A program made the translations under genes and the position numbers. From Prorocentrum cordatum (taxonomy: Eukaryota > Sar > Dinophyceae > Prorocentrales > Prorocentraceae): a stretch of 64,000 nucleotides of DNA. How positions within the stretch are numbered: position 1 is the stretch's first letter; each line of letters starts with the position of its first letter. This document shows positions 34,904 through 46,192 of the stretch, one piece after another. Location of the stretch: contig CAUYUJ010005014.1 of assembly GCA_963575745.1 (NCBI GenBank), positions 437,411-501,410 on the forward strand. Direction: 5' to 3'. The notes beneath the pieces were generated by a model. It was not told the origin of the DNA. It saw only the letters and a list, made by a program, of their open reading frames with translations, and searched no databases.

Positions 34904-35188
34904 TTAATAATTATTTTTGAATTTATGTAATGTAATTGCATAATATTACTGTAATGATTCAAGGTAAACTGAAAACAGGAACTCAAAATAAGCAAACAGA
35001 TATGTAAATGCAACAGAACAAAGCAGTGAAGGACAGGAGAACAGAATCAGATGACACTTCAGTCAATAAGCATCACTACAAATAATACGAAGTGCTTCTC
35101 TAACGTTTATGTATTTATTTATTCATTCATTCATTCATTTATTTATTTATTATTTACTTGTTTGTCTATTTATTTATTCATAGATGTT
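34904..35188. other. AT-rich stretch with (TTAT)n
   Basis: AT-rich sequence ending in TTTATTTATTTATT and ATTCATTCATTC tetramers (35105-35180). No gene. Confidence 0.7.
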
Positions 35189-35434
35189 TAGGTGTCAGAA
35201 AAGTTACCACAGGGATAACCCACAGCAGACCCTATAGGGCTGAGGAAACGCTGGAGCAGTGCTCGGGTGGTCCTTCACCCGCCCAGCTCCGTCCCCTCCC
35301 ACTCTGGACCGATCTGGCGGGAAGCTGGCTTGTGGCAGCTCATCGCGCGTCCATAGCGTTCGTGTGCTTGTTTTTACCTCCTTTAATGTCTGCTCGACCT
35401 ATCCTTGAGACGCAGCAGCCCAAAGCGCTTGGAG
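35189..35434 (+). pseudogene. LSU (28S-type) rRNA fragment with insertion
   Basis: 35189-35219 ends in AGTTACCACAGGGATAAC, the near-invariant domain V sequence of large-subunit rRNA. In an intact gene the next bases are TGGCTTGTGGCAGCC; here those (CTGGCTTGTGGCAGC) start only at 35325. The 105 bases between (35220-35324) are unrelated. The downstream part (GCGT.CATAGCG, TTTTTACCTCC, AATGTCTGCTC, CCTATC.TTGAGA.GCAG, AAGCG.TTGGA) follows the LSU order with many substitutions. Divergence at positions fixed across eukaryotes plus the insertion mark it as a relic, not a working rRNA gene. No 18S, 5.8S or further LSU sequence was seen nearby. Confidence 0.75.
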
Positions 35435-35460
35435 CAGAAGTTTGCATTGTCGAAAAAAAG

Positions 35461-36692
35461 GGGTATTGGAGTGGCCGCTTTTCGGCAACCCCTCGGAATT
35501 CAATTTTCCGGCGCCGGCCAGAGCCGGCGCCGGAGCCGGACTCGGCCCGGGCGCCGGCTCGGGCGTCCGGCTCGAGCGCCGGCCCGGGTGCCGGAGTCGG
35601 CCCGGAAGCCTTCCCGGGCGCCGGGAGCAGAAAATTTAGCATTTTCCAACAAAAATGTCTATTGGAGTGGCCTTTTGCCGGCACGGCCTCGGAATTTAAT
35701 TTTCCGGCGCCGGCCGGAGCCGGCGCCGGCGCCGGATTCGGCTCAGGCGCTGGCCCGGACGCCGGCCTGGGGGTCCAGCTCGAGCGCCGGCCTGGGTGCC
35801 GGAATCGGCCCGGAAGGCATCCCGGGCGCCGGGAGCAGAAATTCAACATTTTCAAAAAGAAAAATGTATTGGAGTGGCCTTTTTCCGGCGCAGCCTCGGA
35901 ATTCAATTTTCCGGGGCCGGCCTGGGCCGGCGCCGGCGCCGGATGCGGCTCAGGCGCCGGCCCGGGCGCCGGCCTGGGCGTCCGGCTCGAGCGCTGGCCC
36001 GGGTGCCGGAATCGGCCCAGAAGGCCTCCCAAGCGCCGGGAGCAGAAATTCAGCATTGTGACCTTTTTCCGGCACGGCCTCGGAATTCAATTTCCGGCGC
36101 CGGCAGGAGCCGGCGCCGGCGCCGGATTCGGCTCAGGCGCCGGCCCGAGCGCCGGCCTGGGCGTCCGGCTCGAGCGCCCGCCCGGGTGCCGGAATCGGCC
36201 CGGAAGGCCTCCTGGGTGCCGGGAGCAGAAATTCAGCACTTTCGAAAGAAAAATGTTTATTGGAGTGTTTTTTTTGGGCACGGCCTCGGAATTCAATTTT
36301 CTGGCGCCGGCCGGAGCCGGCGCCGGATTCGGCTCAGGCGCCGCCCCGGGCGCCAGCCTGGGGGTCCGGCTCGAGCGCCGGCCCGGGTTGGCCCGGAAGG
36401 CTTCCCGGGCGCCGGGAGCAGTAATTCAGCATTTTCGAAAGAAAAATGTGTATTGGAGTGGCCTTTTGTCGGCACGGCCTCGGCTTCATTGCCGGCGCCG
36501 GCGCCGGATCCGCCCCGGGCGCCACCCCGGGCGCCAGCCCGGGCGTCCGGCTCGAGCGCCGGCCCGGGTGCCGGAATTGGCCCGGAAGGCTTCCCGGGCG
36601 CGCCTCGGAATTCATTTTTCCGGCGCCGGCTGGAACCGGCGCCAGCGCCGGTTTCGGCTCAGGTGCCGACGCGGGGGCCGGCCCGGGATGCA
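35461..36692 (+). repeat. ~195-bp GC-rich satellite
   Basis: About six to seven units. The marker TATTGGAGTG occurs at 35464, 35660, 35867, 36258 and 36450 (one unit lost its marker). Units carry GGCCTCGGAATTCAATTTTC, dense GGCGCC and GCCGGC palindromes, CGGCTCGAGCGCCGG and GGGAGCAGAAATTCAGCATT. Three frames stay open for hundreds of codons on both strands, so the 512-codon open frame is a composition artefact. The array starts directly after the LSU rRNA fragment. Confidence 0.9.
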
Positions 36693-36910
36693 TTAATTAA
36701 TTATTTAATTTGTTAATTAATTATTAGATTAATAATTAATTAATTAATTAATCAGTTAATTAATTAATTATGGAATTAATTAATTAATCAATTAATTAAT
36801 TACTGAATTACTTAATTATTAAATGAATTAATTAATCAATTAGTAAGTAATTAATTACTTAATGCATTATTTAATTATAGGCAATTAAGTAATGAATGAA
36901 TTAATGAATG
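36693..36910. repeat. (TTAA)n AT-rich tract
   Basis: TTAATTAATTAA-type palindromic tetramers follow immediately on the GC-rich satellite, an abrupt change from about 70% GC to nearly pure AT. Confidence 0.9.
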
Positions 36911-36971
36911 AAAAAATTAACGCGGAAATGGGTTAACGCTCCAGCGCCGCGAGGCTCCAATCCAGGTGTGC

Positions 36972-37440
36972 ATTCAAGAATCAATTCAGGAATCAATTCA
37001 GGAATGAATTCAGGAATTGGGATAAAAAAAGAATCGGAGTCGATTTTTCACGCTCTAATTCAGGAATCAATTCAGGAATCCATTCAGGAATCCATTCAGG
37101 AATCAATTCAGGAATCAATTCAGGAATGGACCCAGGAGGTGCATGCCAGGAATTTTGGGAATGTCCATCCAATTCAGGAGTCATTCAGGAATAAGTCAGG
37201 AATAAAAATTCTCGAATCAATTCAAGAATCAATTCAGGAATCATTCAGGAATCAATTCAGGAATTGAAGGCACCTTTCCTGGGGGACCTTCTCGGGAGAA
37301 TTTCTGGGCAACCCGAGAAAACGCTCCAGCCTCGATTTTGTACATTCCTATTCAGGAATCAATTCAGGAATCAATTCAGAAATCAATTCAGGAATCAATT
37401 CAGGAATCCATGCAATTCAGGAATCAATTCAGGACCACGC
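36972..37440. repeat. 12-bp minisatellite (TCAATTCAGGAA)n
   Basis: Blocks of TCAATTCAGGAA, with CCATTCAGGAA variants, are interrupted by unique stretches at 37015-37050, 37130-37170 and 37265-37345. Confidence 0.9.
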
Positions 37441-38590
37441 TGAGGCGTTCTGGCTACGAGGGCTGATACCATCGGCGTGGGTCGCGGCACTGCCACCCCC
37501 ATCAATGAAGCATTTTCTCTTCTCCCCCACTGCTCTGCTGCTGTCCTGTTGTTCTTGTTTCAACCGTTCTTCTATATTATGTTCTCCTCCTCTCCTCTGC
37601 TCACCTTCGCTGCTATTCTATAATTTTGTATCACCGTCCTTTTCTGCCAGGAATCCGGAAATCAATTAATTAATTAATTAATTAATTAATTAATTTCGAT
37701 CGGATCCGAACTTGGAATCTGGACTCAGGAGTCCAATGAAAAGATGTAGAACCCCGTCACCAAACGAAAACGATTTTCTCCTCTAGACCTCTTTCGAAAT
37801 CCTAGGTTACATATTAGCTTCAATTGAATTTATGGAATGTAATGGAAATTAATTCGGAAATAATTTACCAAATGTATGTAATTGTGAAAAACGATGAGGT
37901 ACCTTTGTCCTCCGTCGGCGCGCTTGGATTCGTGGGACGGCCATTGTGGTTCAAGGCGCCTTCCGATCGGCAGTCAACGCACTTCCCCCTTTCTCCTCCT
38001 GGCGCTGGCGCCCCGGGCCGCCATGGCATGATGCGGTTCCACTCGGCAGCTCAGCCGGACCGGCATTGCACGGCAAGGGCAAGTTGGAGCGTCAAGAGCA
38101 GCAATATTTGTGTATTATTAGATTTCTCATTGGCATTGCTTGGCGCAAATCTGGTCAGACCACCTTCGCTCATGGTGATTATTTTGGGGTCGCCAATGGA
38201 TACCCCAGGTGCGTTATGATCTACTGGTGTGTCTTTCAGCGCGTGGCATCAAAGCGAGAGCGGCGGGCATTTCGAGCACGCTGGCCTTCCGGAGTTCAGG
38301 GTATTCGTGGATATTACGCATGAGTGCTTAGACGTGATGCATACATATGTGGCTTCTCCGCGCAACCCGTGATGGCCTTGAATGATTTGGTGGGGCAATC
38401 TCCTAGAACCATTGCTCCCGTTGCCTGCGTTCATCCAATCGCCTCCGCTGGGCAGCATCAATCAATCATGAGCCCATTACTTCCGCCCTTTGGCTGAAAA
38501 GGCCATGCAGGTGGTGATTGAATTACTGCGTATGCTTCTTCATTGTTGCGGGCATGACCGGTGCGAGGAAGGATGGAACTCGAATTCCTC
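37441..38590. other. unique stretch, no recognised gene
   Basis: Mixed composition with a short TTAA patch at 37665-37695. The plus-strand frame 37946-38323 (about 125 codons) ends in IYWCVFQRVASKRERRAFR and WPSGVQGIRGYYA. It reads somewhat protein-like but has no ATG context or domain that I know. Confidence 0.3.
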
Positions 38591-38596
38591 ATCATC

Positions 38597-38745
38597 CTCC
38601 TCCTCCTGCTCCTCCCGCCTCCTCTTCCTCCTGCTCCTCCTCCTCCTCCTCCTCCTCCTCTTCATCCCGCCTCCTCGCACCTTCCTCCTCCTCCGCCTCC
38701 TCCTTCTCTTCCTCCTCCTCCTTCTCCTCCCCAAGTCGGGGCCGC
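38597..38745. repeat. (CTC)n tract
   Basis: CTC and CTG pyrimidine-rich repeats. Confidence 0.9.
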
Positions 38746-39396
38746 GCCCCCGGGCACGTTACCAAAGCCGTTTGAGAAGATCGGGCCATGACCTCGTTTC
38801 TCTGCCCGAGACTGGGCTGCACGGCGTCCATGCACAGTTCCACCGCCTTCGCCTCCCCAGGCGTCCTTCCTTCTCTTTTGTTTTCCTCATCCTTCCATAT
38901 CTCCCTCCATCCTCTGCTATCCTCCCACCCCCTGCACTGGGGCGATCGCAGGTTGTCTAATGGTATATGAAGTGTTCTAGCTGGTACTCGTCCTCCCGCC
39001 TCATGTTCCTCCCTCCTCATCCTCCTCGCAATCCGTCACGTATCCTCCCTCCCCCGTTATCCTTTCTCTTCCCCTTTTCATCCCCATCACAATACATAGT
39101 TGTCATCGCCACCACCATCTCATCACCGCCATCACCATCAGAATCATCATCTGCGCAGTCTGTCCACCTCGTGTGCGTTCGTTTGCCCCCCTTGCTCTGC
39201 ATATGTGAGCGCAGGCAACCTTCCGCCCCCCTCCCCCCTCTCCAGAGCTTGCCCAGCAGGGGGCGGATAAAGGTCTTTCGCCTGACCCATGGTTACCACA
39301 TGCAGTGATTGATCATCACAAACACCATCATCATAATCGTCTCCTTGTTCCCTCGCCCTCGCGCTTCCTCATCTAGCTTCACCCTTCGGCATTATC

Positions 39397-40306
39397 TCAT
39401 CCCCCCATCCTTGTCCTCTCAACCCTCCTTTCCTCCTCTCCATCCCCATCCTCCTCCCTCCCTCTTCCTCCCACTCGGCCCCCTCTCCCTCCCTCCCTGG
39501 CCCTCCCTCCCCCTCGCCCCCCTCGTCCCCCTTGTCCCTCCTCGCCCCCCTCGTCCCCCTTCTCCCTCCTCCCCCTCGCCCTCCCGTCATCCCCCCTCTT
39601 CTTCTCCCCCCTCTCCTCCCCTCCACCTTCTCCTCCCCCTCTGCCGTGCCGTGCGGGGTCCGACCCGCGGGCACCGCCGCGAGGGGCGGCCGTTCGCCCC
39701 GGCGCCCCCCTCCCCAGGACATAGACGATGAGTTCGCCGGCAACATCCCGGGGGGGGGCCACGAAGATCCTCCTCCCCCCCTCCCTCCTGCATCCGCCTT
39801 CTCGGCATCCTCCTCCTTCTCTCCTCCTCCTCCTCCTCCTCCTCCTCCTCCTCCTCCTCCTCCTCTCCTCCTCCTCCTCCTCCTCCTCCTCCTCCTCCTC
39901 ATCATCATCATCATCATCATCATCATCGTCCTCCCCCCCCTCCTCCCCCACCTCCTCCCCCACCACCTCCTCCTCCTCCTCCTCCCCCTCCTCCCCCGCC
40001 CCCTCCCCCTCGTCCTCCTCCTCTCCTCCTCCTCATCCTTCCTCTCCTCCTCCTCCTCCTCCTCCTCCTCCTCCTCTTCCCCTCTCCTCCTCATCCTTAT
40101 CGTCATCCTCATCCTCATCGTCCTCCTCCTCCTTCTCCTCCTCCTCCTCCTCCTCCCTCCCTCCTCGTCCTCCTTTTCCTTCGCCTTCCCTCTCCCTCCT
40201 CCTTCGCCTCCTCCTTCTCCTCCTCCTCCTCCTCCTCCTCCTCCTCCTCCTCCTCCTCCCCTTCATCGTCCTCCTCCGCCTCCTCCTCCTCCTCCTCCTC
40301 CCCCTT
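39397..40306. repeat. extended polypyrimidine region
   Basis: 39397-39640 is CCCTCC-rich, 39641-39800 is GC-rich unique sequence, and 39806-40306 is CTC with an inner (ATC)n block (about 39899-39928). Confidence 0.9.
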
Positions 40307-40317
40307 CCACGTCCTCA

Positions 40318-40690
40318 TGAATAACTGATCCACGTTACACCCCGAGCCGTGTCGGTGGGGCGGGCCGGGCGTTTCGCCCGATAGTCCCTCAGCATGTATG
40401 ATCCCGAAGCTTGAAGTGTGCAAGAGCTTCGTGTGTGGAGGGCGGCTGATTTTCAAAATGTGGTGCTCGCTTTCTCGCCTCAGCACCATGCACACTCGTC
40501 TTGAAGGTTCGCAATAGTTTCAAGGATGGAGGGCGGGTGGTTTTCAGCATTGGGCTGTCGCTTTAGCGTCGCGCACTGTCGTCTTTAAAGTTTGCAGCAG
40601 CTTCAAGGATGGAGGGCGGTTCCTTTCCAAAATATGGCTCTCGCCCAGCGCCGCGCACATTCGTGTTAACTTCTTGCAGCAGTTTCAATG
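40318..40690 (+). repeat. CTC-tract-linked repeat, copy 2
   Basis: 40318-40440 aligns with 3598-3690. It is followed by about three units of an ~80-bp repeat (GCGCACTGTCGTCTT, TTGCAGCAGCTTCAAGGATG, GAGGGCGG, TTTTCAAAAT.TGG). Confidence 0.65.
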
Positions 40691-41630
40691 ATGCTTCAGG
40701 CACGGTTTAGGACTGCCAGGACGCAGCAGGCATGTTGACTCGCGGCGTTGAAGTCCCAGGAAAGGTGTTGTGGCAAAGTTGGGGATTCTCAGACGGTTGT
40801 CTTCCGACGGAGCACTTCCGCAATGAAAACAATTTATTGTAGGAACATATGGAGAGGAAATTTCGAGGAAGGGTTGATTGCAACATCGTTGACGCGCTTT
40901 GGGTTTACATTGGTCCTCCTCCTCCTCCTCCTCCTCATCCTCCTTCACGTCCTGCTCCCTCTCTCCTCCTCCACCTCCGTCCTCCTCCCCCAAACGTACA
41001 CACCGGTTGCACCACATCGGCTGCATCCCACGCTGGTAAACACTTCTGTGTAGTATCATGGTTATGGTTACTGGGGTCGAATGTCGGCGTCAGGGCGGGA
41101 GGGATTAGAAAGGAAAAGATAAGGAAGAGGAGAAGAATGATGACGACGAGGAAGAGGAAGAGTAAGAGGTCTAGGACGAGGACGAGGACGAGGAGGACGA
41201 AGGAGGACATGCGCCTCCCTCCTCCCTTTCCCTCGAACCTTCCGTCATTCCCTGGCCTTCCTGCCCTCATCATGCTCCTCATTATCCGTCCGGTTTGCCC
41301 TCCTCCTTGTCATCGTCTTCCTACGCGTTCTTCTTCCCCCCCCCTCTTCTATGCCCTCCTCTAGTATTCCCCAGCCTCGAATGGAAAACTGGTTGAGGGG
41401 AGCATGGGGTGAGGACGAAACTCGAACGGGTGAATGTTTCTTGTTCTGAGCAGCGGCAATGCTGGGATTTTTTCTCCCAGGACAGTTGCGGCTTCTGGGG
41501 AGTTGTTCAAGCTGCGCGTTTCGAATTGCGCCCCGCCCCAATGCGAAGTCCAAACAGTAAAATCCTGTCCTGTGTACGCTTTCTTCATGGGGCGAGGGCG
41601 CCAATACACCTCAAAGCAAAAGAGCAAACA
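40691..41630. other. no gene recognised; short simple repeats
   Basis: CTC block at 40915-40990 and GGA/GAC purine block at 41130-41210. No supported coding region. Confidence 0.4.
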
Positions 41631-41633
41631 AAG

Positions 41634-41645
41634 ATGATGATGATT

Positions 41646-41678
<33 letters not shown>

Positions 41679-42282
41679 GTGGTGATGATGATGATGGTGA
41701 TGGTGATGGTGATGATGATGGTTATGGTGATGGTGAATAGGATAGTGATAGTGATGTAGATTATGACGACGATGGTGATGGGTACGATAATGAGTGTGGT
41801 GATGGTGATGGTGGTGTTGATGATGATGATGATGATGTTGATGTTGGTGTTGATTGGTGATGGTGCTGATGATGATGTTGATGATGATGTTGATGGCGGT
41901 GATTGTGATGATGATTGTGATGTTGACGATGATGCTCATGATGATGGTGATTGTGGTGGGGAGGACGATTAGTATGGTGATGATGATAGTGATGACGCTG
42001 ATGTTGATGATGATGATGATGCTGATGATGATGATGGTGATGGTGATGGTGATGGTGATAGTGATGGTGATGGTGATGGTAGTGGTGATGAGAACGATGA
42101 TGATGGTGATGAGGCTAGTGGCGTTGATGACAACGAAGACGATGCTAATGACGACAGGTATGATGATGACGTTGAGGGTGATAATGATGATAATGATGAT
42201 GAGGATGCTGATGCTGATGATGATGAGGAGGATGCTGATGATGACGATGGTGGTGATGATGATGATGGTAATGAAGGTCACT
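41634..42282. repeat. degenerate (GAT)n / (GGTGAT)n tract
   Basis: Nearly 650 bases of GATGATGGTGAT-type sequence with scattered GTT, GAC and AGT interruptions. Confidence 0.97.
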
Positions 42283-42589
42283 GTGTTGGTGACAGGTCAC
42301 TGTGTTGGTGACAGGCTAACCGTGCCCAAACTTATGCCGTGGCGTCGATCTGAGGCCCCCCTCGTAGATAGGTATCGAGGCTGTTTCGCAATCGTGAGAC
42401 GTGCCACGTAGGGGATAGCCGACACAGGCAGGGCACGAGGAGGGCGGAGTTGCCAAAGGAAGGGCAGAATTACCTCGAGCACGGCGCAGGCATGACCATG
42501 GCGCCTGGCCTCCCAGCGACCCTTACTCTTGGCCGGGAGGGTGGTGCGGATGCTTGTTCGCCCCCCCCCTCGCCGTCGTGTGGAGCCAG

Positions 42590-42652
42590 CCGAAGCAGAT
42601 CGGCGACCGCTTCAACGACGGCATGTACTTGTTTCTGATTTACCACCCCGAG
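42590..42652 (+). CDS. candidate internal exon A
   Basis: A 63-bp segment preceded by GAGCCAG and followed by GTCCCAG encodes IGDRFNDGMYLFLIY within 21 codons. Mixed hydrophobic and charged residues and good splice-like borders set it apart from the repetitive surroundings. I recognise no family. The frame continues through the GGA microsatellite, which would then be intronic. Confidence 0.3.
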
Positions 42653-42801
42653 GTCCCAGCGCCGTGCTTGCGCCGAGGAGGAGGAGGAGGAGGAGGAGGA
42701 GGAGGAGGATCGAGCTGTGGCAAAGCGTCCTGCCTTGCCTATAGGCCCACCAACGAATGGTCTAAGAACCTGCTGTGTCTCTGTTCTAATAATATTTTGA
42801 G

Positions 42802-42885
42802 GTTCGACGATTTCGTAGCAGGCATAGAGGAATGCTGGGACGGTCGGCCCCTGCTCAAGAGGAGGGGAGGCAGAATCGGCGACAC
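42802..42885 (+). CDS. candidate internal exon B
   Basis: An 84-bp segment preceded by CTGTGTCTCTGTTCT and then TTTTGAG (pyrimidine tract plus AG), and followed by GTAAGA, a consensus donor. In one frame it reads FDDFVAGIEECWDGRPLLKR. Exon A ends in phase 0 and this frame needs phase 2, so the two need not be consecutive exons of one gene. A fold-back element begins 23 bp after the donor-like site. Confidence 0.35.
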
Positions 42886-42908
42886 GTAAGAAGGACCCCT
42901 CGCCAGAG

Positions 42909-43020
42909 TGACCTTTGGTGCGCGGCTTTCCGGGGTCGCGGGGAGGGGGGGGGGCCCGAGCACGCAGGCCGCTACTGTCGCATCAAGCGCAACGATCGCC
43001 GAGCCGCGCACCAAAGGTCA
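42909..43020. mobile_element. 112-bp MITE-like element with 18-bp perfect TIRs
   Basis: TGACCTTTGGTGCGCGGC (42909-42926) and its exact complement (43003-43020) bracket a GC-rich interior. Relatives lie at 13499-13611 and 50188-50262, with degenerate traces at 13241 and 18149. It has no coding capacity, so any mobility would depend on another element. Confidence 0.75.
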
Positions 43021-43090
43021 TGTTTGCCTATGGGCCACTTGCGCGCAGCACTCAGAAGAGGCGACGGGAAACGGGCGACGGCGAGGCTGT

Positions 43091-43257
43091 ACAGTCGGGG
43101 CGCTGAAGAAGGAACCCTTCTCGTTGGCGAGGGGCTCGGTGTTCCTTGATTGTTTTACAGTTTGTGTTGGGTTTTCTATGGGAGATCGAAGTTTAACTTA
43201 TGGGAAAAACGGGCCTGGTTCCTTACTTAGGGCTCCTTAGGTCAACGCCCCGACTGT
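43091..43257. mobile_element. 167-bp MITE-like element with 12-bp TIRs
   Basis: ACAGTCGGGGCG (43091-43102) and CGCCCCGACTGT (43246-43257) are perfect inverted repeats. Weaker complementarity continues inward (GAAGGAACC against GGTTCCTTAC). It lies 70 bp from the preceding element. Confidence 0.6.
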
Positions 43258-43259
43258 AT

Positions 43260-44200
43260 CCGATCACCGTGAACTCTCGGCGCCGGCTCCGGCTGTGAAC
43301 ACTCCAGCGCCCTCCTTCCGCCGCCTCCCGCCCCTGCGTCGCGCGTCCTGCTCGCCGCACGCCCCACGCTTCGAGGCTCGGGGGTGGGCTCAAGTGTGGA
43401 CTGGTTCGTCGACCTCCCTCCTCCTCCTCGTCCTCCTCCTCCTCCTCCACCTCCCCCTCCTCGTCTTCGACCTTGTCCTCGTCCTCGTCCTCGACATCTG
43501 GAGGGGGGGCTGCGATCTCGCAGCGGGGCCAGGGGGCTGCTGGGAAGGCAGGGGGCCTCTCTGAAGCCCCCCAGGCCCGTGAAAGGCAGGGGGGCCTCTC
43601 AGAAGCCCGCCCCGTCCGTGGAAGGCAGGGGGGGGGGGGCATTCTGCCCAGGAGGAGGATACGAAGGAAAAGAAGGAGGAAGAGAAGGAAAAGGAGGAGG
43701 AGGAGGAGGAGGAGGAGGAGGAGGAGGAGGAGGAGGAGGAGAGGAGGAGGAGGAGGGAGGAGGAGGAGGAGGAGGAGGAGGAGGAGGAAGAGGAGGAGGA
43801 GGAGAGGAGAGAGGAGGAGGGTGGAGAGAGGGGCCGTTTTTGGAGCCTCTTGGGAGCCTCGTGAGGGCCTCCTCCTGCCCCGCTCGGGTGTCGAGTGCAG
43901 CACTGCGTCGGAAACCTCCTCCTCCTCCTCGACCCCTCGCGGGGCCCGGAGCCGCACCTCCGACACGCCGTGGCCTGTCGCACGGCGCTGGCCCCGGGGG
44001 GGCTCTCGACCCCCACCTGCGACGTGCTTGTTTCGTCGCGGGCCCCCCTTCGCGCGGCCGCCCTCGTCCTCTTTCCTTCCTCGTGCACGCCAGGCAGTCC
44101 GCGTTCCGGTGGCCCCGATGAGCCTCACGCTGGTGCGGGCCGCCTCTGCCTGGCCGCCGGCGGAAGAAAGTTTCGTCGCGGGCCGTGTTGGCTCGGGGTG
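43260..44200. repeat. CTC and GGA tracts in GC-rich DNA
   Basis: (CTC)n at 43420-43460 and (GGA)n at 43665-43830, opposite in strand sense. The GC-rich remainder has overlapping open frames on both strands and no recognised gene. Confidence 0.7.
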
Positions 44201-44225
44201 TGGGTCCTCCTCTCCTCATCCCCCT

Positions 44226-44432
44226 GCTCCTCCTCCTCCTCCTCCTCCTCCTCCTCCTCCTCCTCCTCCTCCTCCTCCTCCTCCTCCTCCTCCTCCTCCT
44301 CCTCCTCCTCCTCCTCCTCCGTCTCCTCCTCTACTTCCTCTTCCTCCTCTTCTTCCCACTCATCATCATCAGCAGCAGCAACAGCAGCTGCATCCTCAGC
44401 ATCATCAGCAGCATCATCATCGCCATCACCAG

Positions 44433-44511
<79 letters not shown>

Positions 44512-44640
44512 GTCATCGTCATCGTCATCGTCAGCGTCATCAGCATCATCATGAGCAGCAGCAGCATAATCATTAACACATCCATCAGCAACAACAACAG
44601 CAGCAGCAGCAACACCAACAGCAGCAACAGTCACCATCAG
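44226..44640. repeat. (CTC)n, (ATC)n and (CAG/CAA)n tracts
   Basis: CTC at 44226-44322, ATC at 44424-44512, CAGCAA-type at 44575-44630. Confidence 0.95.
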
Positions 44641-46192
44641 TTTAAGACTGTTCGCTCTTACCTGCTCGCGGGCCATTCAACACGTATATCGCAACCCCTC
44701 GATACCCGCCCTCTTAGTCTTCGATCGTACCCCATTGGGGATGTATCTTTCTTACCTGCAACGTGTATTTCGTGCAGCCCCTAAGGCAGGGGAAGAGAGG
44801 ACGGATGGAAGGAATGGACAAGGGGGAGGGAGGAGGATGGAGCACGAGAGAGAGAGAGAGAGAGAGTAGCCGGAGGGGGGCTAGGAGCAGAAAACACGTG
44901 GCAGAACCAGACGGGCAGATCGGGCGGGTAGACCCTGACGGGCGGGTCGGGAAAGCGGGCCCGCTGGCCAGCCCAGGCGGCCAGGTCGAGCAGGCGGGTT
45001 GTTGAAGCGTGTGTCTTGCATGAGTCGCGAGGAAGTCTCGAGCGATAGCGCGATTCCCAAGTAGATCGTGAGGAAGCCACAGCGAGAGCGTGAGATCCTG
45101 AGTGTCGAGGGCGTGGCCCTGCATAGATTGTGAGGACTCTCCGCGCGAGAGCGCTATTTGAGGACGTTCTGCCGAGCAAAACAAACGCAACCAATTAAAA
45201 TGAATTGCAAATGCTAGATTCGAAAAACTCCTCTAACCTTCACCTCTTTCCATTCTTGGCAACTTTAACTCGCGCTTTCGATCGATTTCTCTACAAACGA
45301 ATAAATTGTGAGGAATTGTGCGGGAACCATTGTGGTAAGCCGGGGACCAGGGGCCCAGTTTGGTGACACCTCGCTTTCCCTCGGTAAAAGCGGGTGCGAG
45401 CCCCGGGAGAAGCACTTCAATTGAAAAATGTGATGATTACGGGGCAGGGGGGGGGGTCAGCAACAATTGTTGTTTTTCACCTTGAGAATTCATCAACAAC
45501 AACAGCAGCAACAACAACAGCAACAGCAGCAGCAGCAGCAACATTAACATCATCATCAGTGTCATGATCACCATCGTCTGCATCATCAGCATCAGCAGCA
45601 GCATCATCAGCGTCCCCATCATCATCCGTAACAGCCTCACCATCATTAGCACCACCGTCCTTCATCACCCATCACTCGTCACCCACCGTCCATCGATCGC
45701 CACACATCGCTTTACCCCTTCGCCTCTCCGGCTGCATATTTCTCCATTTAGGCTTGTCTCGGGAGGCGCACGCGTTCTGCCCAGGAGCGCTCTTCGGCCT
45801 CAATGTGGCCAGGCCCGCTCCTCGCAGCTCCGGGCGCGGGTCCTGGCCGCCGAGCCCTCTGGAAGCTCGAGGCGGATCCGGCCGCGGCGACGAGGAGCCC
45901 CCCCCCCCCATATGGAGACCTACAGTGGAGACCCATGCCAAGAAGCGCCCTGCTTGCCTCCAGGGTGCCCCGGGCTTCGTGGGTTTCGATGGTGTTGCCA
46001 TGGAAGGCGTGGCGCTCCCACACCAGGAATCAAAGGACGTCCTGGGGTCTGAGGCTTGGGCTTCTTGTGGAAGGCTTCTTGTGGACGGGCCTCCACTGGT
46101 AAGAGGGGCAGGGGACGCCCACGGGCATCGGCCCGCGATCCTCGAGCCGCCCCTCTCATCCGACGAGGGGGCGCCCCAGACAGCCCGGGAGA
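44641..46192. other. no gene recognised; short repeats
   Basis: A GA run lies at 44850-44866, (CAACAG)n at 45492-45545 and CATCAGCATCATC patches to 45640. The GC-rich frames at 45754-46190 have no recognised domain but directly precede the protease exon, so part may be intron or an upstream exon. Confidence 0.4.

Noticed and set aside
35158-36696. 512-codon plus-strand open frame
   Set aside because: It lies over the rRNA relic and the 195-bp GC-rich satellite. Other frames and the opposite strand are also open, so it reflects lack of stop codons in GGCGCC-rich repeats.
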